The notes beneath the pieces were generated by a model. The model was not told the DNA's origin. It searched no databases and was given only the letters and a program-made list of their open reading frames with translations. From Phaeoceros laevis (taxonomy: Eukaryota; Anthocerotophyta; Anthocerotopsida; Notothyladales), in the NCBI GenBank assembly GCA_049999765.1, contig JBNGIQ010008862.1, forward strand, positions 1 to 21,179: a stretch of DNA of 21,179 nt, in the 5' to 3' direction. Each line of letters starts with the position of its first letter. Within the stretch, counting starts at the first letter, position 1. Made by a program: the position numbers and the translations under genes. This document shows, one piece after another, positions 14,984 to 21,179 of the stretch.

Positions 14984-17701
14984 TCACTCTACCCAAGCTT
15001 TTGTCATAATGTCAGCAATCATATCTACAGTGCAGCAATAAATGGTTTGTAAAACACCCTGCTCTACCTTCTCACGCACAAAATGCTGACGTATCTCAAT
15101 GTGCTTGCTTCGTCCATGAAAAACAGGGTTACGACTAAGCGCGATGGCGCTTTGGTTATCCCCAAGCATAATTGTTGGCACCTCCTGCGGGAATCCAATG
15201 TCACTCATAAACTCGCGAACCCACACAGCCTCCTTGGCGCACTCAGCTAGAGACATGTACTCCGCCTCCGTAGTGGATAGCGCAACGGAGCGCTGAAGCT
15301 TGCTTTGCCATGAAATGGCACGACCACATAATAGAAAGGCGTAGCCACTTGTTGATCTGCGAGAATCGCGATCTCTAGCCCAATCCGCATCAGCGTACGC
15401 CACAACCTGTAGGCCCATATCACCCATCTCCTGCGCATTATACCAAAGGGCAAACTCCTTGGTACCTTGTAGATACCTCATGATGCGTTTCACAGCAACC
15501 CAATGCTGAGGGCCAGGGTTCTCCATAAATTGGCATACGAGGTTGACAGCCAACTCAATGTCAGGCCGCATCTATATAAAATGCCTCAAACATCCAACAG
15601 CGCTCATATATGGCATGCCGGCCATGAAGTTATTCTCTTCCTCATTTGCAAGGCACATCTCTTTGGATAAAACCGTACCTGGGTCAATGGGCGTACTCAC
15701 CGGTTTACAATCTTCCATCCCAAAGCGCTTGAGTGCGTCCTCAATTAGCTTTCTCTGTGAAAGGGAAGTGCATCCCGTTTTCCTGTTCCTATGAACCTCT
15801 ATTCCCAAACACCACGCTATCTCACCACGGTCAACCATTTCAAACGCTGAAGCCATGTGCAATTTCACAGCTGCCAAGAATTTGGCACAATTGCAAGCTA
15901 GGATGGCATCATCAACATAGACAGCAATGATAATAAATGCCTTACCCACTCTTTTTACATAGACGTTGGCATCCGCACTTGTCTTTGTAAAATCCTCTGA
16001 GCGGAAGTACTCATCCAATTTCTGGTACCACGCCCTAGGGGACTGCTTCAGTCCATACAGTGCTTTCTTTAACTTGCACACTAGCCCTTCTGTTCCTGGC
16101 ACAACAAATCCTTCCGGCTGTTCAACATACAATTCTTCATCAAGATCACCGTTGAGAAAGGTTGTCTTCACATCCATTTGATGTATGTCCAGGTCCAAAG
16201 CCGTTGCCACAGCCATGATAGTTCGAACTGATGTTTGTATTGCTCGACAGATCCATCAGCCTTTCGCTTGACTTTGAACACCCACTTACTTCCAATGGCT
16301 TTCCGTCCAGAAGGAAGAGGTTCTAGAGTCCAGGTCCCCTTGCTCAAAAGTGACTGAGCCTTGCTCCTTGCATGGACTGAGCATTGAGCCTTGCTCCAGC
16401 ATGGACTCTTGGGCTCCCCCATTCTTCCTGCCTGGCGCAAACTCATTAAATACTACATCTCAACTTTTGAGCACCTTCCCTTGAGCGACATCATAAAGTC
16501 GATATGCCTTGCTGCCTTCACAGTATCCTAGAAGCCTACACTTCATGCTCTTCGGTGAAAATTTTTTACGCAACTCCTTGCTCACATGAGCAAACGCTTC
16601 ACACCCAAAAACCCTCATGTGACTCACTGATGGCTTCTTTCCACTCCATGTTTCTTGTGGGGTCATGCCATCTAGTGCCTTTGTAGGTGTGCGGTTACAC
16701 GTGTAGACTACTGTCACGAAGGCCTCTTCCCAAAAACGTGTATCCAAGCCACTCTCATGAAGCATACACCGCGTCATATCACCCAATCGACGGTGCCAAC
16801 TTTCCGCACTCCCATTTTGTTATGGCGTCCTTGGTGCGCTTGTCTCATGTCGTATCCCATGTCCCTCACAGAAATCCTTGAAGTCTTTCGAGGTGTACTC
16901 TCCTCCAATGTCGCTACAGAACGTCTTGATTTTCTTCCCCGTCTCAGTCTCTACAAGTGCCTTGAAAACTTGAAACTTCTCAAGTGCCTGTGACTTTTGG
17001 CGCATGACATAGGCAAATAACTTCCTAAATTTGTCATCAAGAAAAGTGATAGCACATGTTGCACCTCCAAGCGACCTAACATTTTTTTCAGGGATGAAAA
17101 CATCTGAATGCACTAAAGCCAACAGCTCAGTGGCACGAGTACCTCCACCCTTTGGAAAAGGTAGTCTCCTTTGCTTGTCGTACGCACATGTCTCACAAAA
17201 CTTCAACTCTGATTTGGGATTGAAATCGAGGCCCTTGACACGATCTTGTGTGACAAGCCTCCTTAGGTTGTCCACACCAAGATGTCCAAGGCGCTTGTGC
17301 CACACATCAATCTTCGCAAGTTGGCCGGTGTCACCGTCAACGACATTGGCTTCACTACGCGAGATCTTGCCATGACTCAAGTTACACAACTTGTAGAGGT
17401 TGCCCTCCTGAGTGCCCTTAGCAATGACCGTGCCGTCCTTGCTAATCTTCATCAAGCATGATGAGTTAGTAAACTCCAATCGAATGCGATCACCCTGGGT
17501 GATCCTACTCACTGACAATAGATTCTTCCGCAAACCCGGGACGTACAGCACATCCTTGATGTTTCTTGGCTTTCCATCTTCAAGCGTCACAGTAATGGTC
17601 CCTACTCCCACAATCTCTTGGCAATTGTCATCTCCAAGATATACGTGCCTCTCACTCTCAATGCTTTTGAGCTTGGTGAACCACTTTCTCTGAAACGTCA
17701 T
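14984..17701 (-). pseudogene. Copia pol: protease end, integrase, reverse transcriptase, RNase H (broken)
   Basis: In reading order: from 17701 the end of protease (VYLGDDN, YVPGLRKNLLSV); the integrase zinc finger (DVWHKRLGHLG ... CETC) and core (SDVF, FCSDIGGEYTSKDF); then RT with GSKWVFKVKRKADGSV, MDVKTTFLNGDLDEELYV and the catalytic YVDD in AVYVDDAILA; then RNase H with VAYADADWA, STTEAEYMSL, KHIEIRQHFV and the usual terminal ADIMTKA, stopping at 14984. Breaks: a TAA in the integrase core at about 16818-16820, a TGA before DVVFNE at about 16460, a deletion near 16225 that removes roughly the first 25 residues of RT and shifts frame, and a TAG at about 15572 before the RNase H part. Each interrupts an otherwise continuous homology, so this copy could not supply its own enzymes. 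Confidence 0.92.
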
Positions 17702-18615
17702 GTGTGGGACGCGCTGGAGTCAATGTACCATGCATCATGGTCGCCACTTGAGCAGGCTGTGAGTGCTGTCACAAAAAGCTCTTCATCCTTGGCTTCCACA
17801 TGGTTTGCCTCCGAGGATGCTCCTGACTTCTTCAAGACTCCATTCTTGATGTCCGCCGCCTTCTTTTTACACTCCCTTTCGTAGTGCCCAGGGATGCTAC
17901 AGTAGTGGCACTTCCCCTTTTTCTTTGGCGCAACTCCTTGCGAGCCTCCGCCCTTCCTATGGAGCACCAACGCAGTTTCGGTGTTGGGGTTGTCACTGGC
18001 CTTCTTTTGCAAGCGCGCTGCCTCTTGCAATACATAGCCAGTCACTTTCGGCACAGTTAGTGGATCAAAATCCTCACGGTTGCTCATAGCAACAACAAAT
18101 GGCTCGTATGAATCAGGTAGACTATCAAGTAGAGACATGACTACGTCATCCTGAGAGATTTTGCAACCAATTGCGGCAAGTTGGTCTACCAATGTCCGTA
18201 TTTTGTTGATGTGCACGCCAATGTCGTCCCCTTCTACCATACGGATGGATAGAAGTTGTCTCCTCAACGCCAATCGATTGCCCACCGTTTTTGTCTCGTA
18301 AGCAGCACTCAATTTGTCCCATATGGCCTTGGACGTCTCCTCCTAACTCACATTCATGATTTGGTTGTCCGCCATGCCAAGTAAGATGGTAGCCTGAGCT
18401 TTCCCATCATGCCTCTCCCACGCTTCAATCTCTTTGGTGTTGGTGGGAGGCTCAGTCACTGCGGGCTTCTTTGTTGCACCTGACACAACGTCCCACAGAT
18501 CCCTTTCAATTAGAACCATTCGCATCTTTAGCTTCGAAAGATGAAAGTTCTCTCCGGTGAACTTCTCCATGACACTGCGATTTGAGTACTTGCAGTACTC
18601 TGGTGCAGTCGCCAT
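17698..18615 (-). pseudogene. Copia gag and protease start (broken)
   Basis: Starts at ATG 18615 with MATAPEYCKYSNRS and FTGENFHLSKLKMRMVL, the UBN2-type Gag capsid region, continuing with LRRQLLSIRMVEGDDI and LLDSLPDSYEPFV. The nucleic-acid-binding zinc knuckle CHYCSIPGHYEREC (C-x2-C-x4-H-x4-C) is intact. Then comes the protease start, WYIDSSASH; the family catalytic triplet is D-S-G, here D-S-S. A TAG at 18345-18343 interrupts Gag between MNVS and EETSKAIWDKL in the same frame, and one base is missing at about 17702, shifting the frame from protease to the pol frame. Confidence 0.9.
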
Positions 18616-18802
18616 TGTGGTTTGTGTTGCGCACGCGAGGTGGACAAATGATCAACAAGTGATCAAGTTGCTGATGAGTATTTGTCCGCGACCCTTCTGC
18701 AGAAAGGCACCGTACACGCGTGCTCCCAACCCAAATCTCACTCAACACGTCAAGGATTAGCACTAGCGCAAATACCAGTCCAATACCAAGCTTGCTAACA
18801 GC

Positions 18803-18814
18803 GCTCTGATACCA
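18803..18814 (-). promoter_or_regulatory. Primer binding site of the Copia element (initiator tRNA-Met)
   Basis: TGGTATCAGAGC on the minus strand directly abuts the 5' LTR; it is the standard plant Copia site, complementary to the 3' end of initiator tRNA-Met. Confidence 0.93.
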
Positions 18815-19071
18815 TGTTGTGCAAAGCAAGCTAAGACACAGGCACCTCTAGACACTCGAGTGAGATCCGCCACAAGGCGTTGAAGACGGTTACTTATGGA
18901 AGGCCTTGAGAGGGCCTTAAGTACAAACCCCTTGTCCCGCAAATTGGGGAAGGAGCACGTGCTCTACAGCCCTATTGTAGGACCGTGCCGCATGTCCGGC
19001 ACTACTAACATAGTGCTCACATGCTAGTACTAGGCCAGAAGGTGGTATGTCTAATCTAAGTATTCCCAACA
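18815..19071 (-). repeat. 5' LTR of the Copia element (right in window)
   Basis: 257 bp; pairs with 14648-14904. It carries the element promoter, transcribing leftward. Confidence 0.95.
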
Positions 19072-19076
19072 CCCAC
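19072..19076. repeat. Target site duplication, right copy
   Basis: CCCAC, identical to 14643-14647. Confidence 0.9.
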
Positions 19077-20108
19077 AACGTCACACAAATTCCCCGTCAA
19101 GAGACATCGGCGTCATTTTTCGGGCTAGTTTAATTTCCAGCTAAGGACTTACAAAGAATAAACAAAGCATTGAACGCTAGAGTTAAAACACGTGAAGCAG
19201 ATGACATGTACATGAGCAGTGCCACAGTTCAGTGACAAATACCAGATCAACCATTATCTTGCACTGTGGTGATAGACATATCAAGGCACCAATCAAATGC
19301 CCATACAGGTACTTCGAGTTTCATAGTGCCACGTTAACACGGGATGGACCAACAATCTAGCAGCATAACGCCTGTGCTGGGAGTGACGCCCGTGCTGGAA
19401 GTGAACTCATAAGCCTGCACGACTGGATAGCCACAGCCAGCATCACGTACCAAGTAAACGATGCCACCAGGAAAACTGACACAAATGACAGAGGCCTCCA
19501 CATACCATGGCACCTGAAAGCATTTAACAACCTCAAAAACTAGAGCCACGCTTAAATGACGTACACCTGCTGCTGAGGCCGATGGCAAAGTTCACAAGAC
19601 ACCGCAGAGTGGGCATTATGACTGATAAATAAAAAAACAGGAAAAAGGAGGATTAAGCAGGAGAACTTGACATCTGTTTGGACGTCGCGAAGCACTGAAA
19701 CTAGACTACTTGGAAAAGACTAAAGAACATGCGCGTTGATCCCTGTATTACATCATAAGATTCACTACACATTGGACTACGATCAACAATCATCGCGAAT
19801 TTCAGCTTGGCTGCAGAAAACTGAGGCTCTTGTCAACAATAACCGGTCACAAAACTTAAACTTCAAAAAATCTTCATAAAGTCTTCAATCAATCTTCAAA
19901 AAATCTTTAAACACTTCAAAAAATCTTCAGATCACTTCCAAAAATGTCGTCATTTACTTCAGTCTACTATTGCTAAACTCAAATGTAGAGTTTTTCGCAA
20001 TTCCTACCTACAATGCATCATCAAAATTTTGAGAAGGCACAGTACAAATGGATTTTGGCCTTGCTTCAGCCAGTCTTTTGGCAAGCCTTGGTGACTTCAC
20101 CATTCTGG
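19077..20108. other. Spacer or intron sequence with low-complexity repeats
   Basis: No recognised gene. A minus-strand open stretch after the acceptor-like GCTTTCAG (ending near 19515) encodes VPWYVEASVICVSFPGG and more, stopping at about 19334; I cannot assign it. Two 18-bp units ACGCC(T/C)GTGCTGG(G/A)AGTG sit at 19368-19403. At 19861-19945 CTTCAAAAAATCTT words are repeated several times. Confidence 0.35.
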
Positions 20109-21179
20109 TCAGGCGTCAGGCTTGAGGAGTTCACCATTCTTGTGAGCCTTGGAAACTTTCCCTTCTTCCTTGGCTTTGCCACTGTAAAGCATGGGCAAAC
20201 CAAGCCCAACGACAGAGAGGAGCCACGCAGTCGCCAAGATGCCAAACCCTTGTTCTTCTTCATCATGTGGCATACCAATTTCAGTGTTCACATTCACGAC
20301 GGAACTCGTCCCACTTCCACTTTTGATCGTTACAACAGTGTTACCAGCATCTTCAACGACAGTTTTTTCAAAAGCTGCCATATCGATACGCGCATACCCT
20401 TTCACAGCGATTTGCTTTTTCGTAACATCATCACCAGCTCCCCTACTCGCCTTTGAGGATTCGTAGAACCTTTTCACGTAATCTACGAAAGCTCTCTTCA
20501 TTTGTCCCAGGAGTGATATGCTCGGCAGCAGCAGCAAAGCAAAAGTAGACACACCTAGGGTGTAAACACACCCCTTCCCGTACCTTCAGGCCACAAAAAC
20601 ACGATGTCAGATCACAGATCACATCATATCTTCCATATTTTGTGCCAAATCCATTATTGACAAACTGAAACAGCACAAAGTTTATCAGACTCACTTATTG
20701 GCAAATTTAATAATTGTGAGGGCATTCACTCCTGTTCGGGCCTTCATTCCTTTTCGCAAGCCACTTGGAAAGGTGAGCTCCAGGTGAGACACCAGCAAAA
20801 AGTGCAAACAAAACCTGGGCAACTCTCACGCGGAGAGGAACAGGCCCAACACGAGATCCAGGCCTATGATCTGGCATATTATCCTGCAATAGCATGAACA
20901 CACCTGACTCAAATCAAAACTCATGCAGGATCAACCAAGCATAATGGAAAGATCAACATAGCATGCATCTTAACTGCAAGATAAACATCTGAACCTCAGA
21001 CATCAAAAACTAGTTCAAGAAATCGCGAGCGAGAACATGACAGAAATAAAGTAAAGCGGCAACGCAACTAAACTTGACCAGCGAAATCGCAAAAACTTAG
21101 ACCGACTTTTGCCACAGTCTTCACAGGTGCATTAAAAATCAACCTCAACAGATCCTAACGAAACATGCAGACTACCTCC
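20109..21179 (-). CDS. Unidentified minus-strand gene, probably spliced, continuing beyond the window
   Basis: I do not recognise this protein. The last open stretch (20552-20109) contains KRAFVDYVKRFYESSKAS, KGYARIDMAAFEKTVVED, a hydrophobic segment GFGILATAWLLSVVGLGLP that could be a C-terminal membrane anchor, and a basic tail ending KNGELLKPDA. Upstream is a candidate 81-bp exon 20664-20584 (acceptor TGCTGTTTCAG, donor AAG|GTACGG) reading FVNNGFGTKYGRYDVICD. Further up is a block after ATTGCAG at 20884 with a GTGAGT donor at 20694; its three frames all contain a stop, so it is at best partly coding. The very edge (GGAG|GTAGT) looks like another donor. The pieces do not join into one certain frame. 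Confidence 0.3.

Larger units (their letters stand above)
14648..19071 (-). mobile_element. Ty1/Copia LTR retrotransposon, full length, minus orientation, coding region broken
   Basis: It is 4,424 bp with two 257-bp LTRs that begin TGTTG and end CAACA, a 5-bp target duplication, a primer binding site and a polypurine tract. Genes run leftward in Copia order: Gag with zinc knuckle, protease, integrase, reverse transcriptase, RNase H. The LTRs differ at only four positions, all A/G transitions, so insertion is recent. Yet the coding region contains at least four in-frame stops, a one-base loss and an RT deletion. It has inserted in single-copy-looking DNA, likely an intron of the UPRT gene. Confidence 0.96.

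Noticed and set aside
20191-20466. Plus-strand ORF starting MGKPSPTTERSH
   Set aside because: Antisense of the longer minus-strand open stretch with a membrane-like segment; no supporting signal of its own.

Overview
This window is nuclear DNA from a land plant. The genes are interrupted by introns, there are pentatricopeptide-repeat (PPR) genes of the plant organelle RNA-editing type, a plant CYP71-clan-like P450, a Ty1/Copia LTR retrotransposon and a hAT-type element. Three things point to a seedless plant, most likely a fern or a lycophyte other than Selaginella (a hornwort is possible): the PPR style, the long runs of near-identical PPR triplets, and above all a DYW-type domain that ends in Gly-Arg-Pro instead of Asp-Tyr-Trp. 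The species cannot be fixed from the sequence. Two runs of exactly 100 N (4371-4470 and 8487-8586) are scaffold gaps.

Layout. 1-136: last 44 codons of a PPR-DYW gene, nearly identical to the end of the PPR gene at 9.5 kb. 137-3460: a graveyard of gene fragments, including duplicated 140-bp blocks, an intronless broken piece of translation initiation factor eIF3 subunit B, and a decayed F-box/kelch-like relic. 3460-4800: non-coding, with a gap. 4857-6740: a three-exon cytochrome P450 whose only visible lesion is one extra base in the haem-binding loop. 6954-9555: a PPR gene with an unusual N-terminus resembling an organellar single-stranded-DNA-binding (OSB) protein. It carries a frameshift, a gap in a tandem repeat, a ~247-bp inversion that puts its E domain on the opposite strand, a 40-bp tandem duplication and a missing PG box. 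9556-11669: spacer with an array of G-box/ABRE-like repeats and a tRNA-like relic.

11670-12854 (minus strand): eight exons giving the conserved C-terminal two thirds of uracil phosphoribosyltransferase (pyrimidine salvage), with intact frames and splice sites, one of them a GC donor. Upstream of these exons are a ~810-bp hAT-like element encoding only a BED zinc finger (13076-13885) and a 4,424-bp Copia element (14648-19071) with a perfect target duplication. The N-terminal UPRT exons are not recognisable in the window. 19072-21179 holds minus-strand open stretches with plausible splice sites that I cannot identify.

The genes do not form a pathway. The PPR genes would act in organelle RNA editing, the P450 in specialised metabolism at the ER, and UPRT in UMP salvage in the plastid. 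The main interest is the PPR locus: an OSB-like head, a PPR array and a GRP-ending DYW domain (the class proposed for U-to-C editing), plus a compact rearrangement scar that looks like replication template switching.
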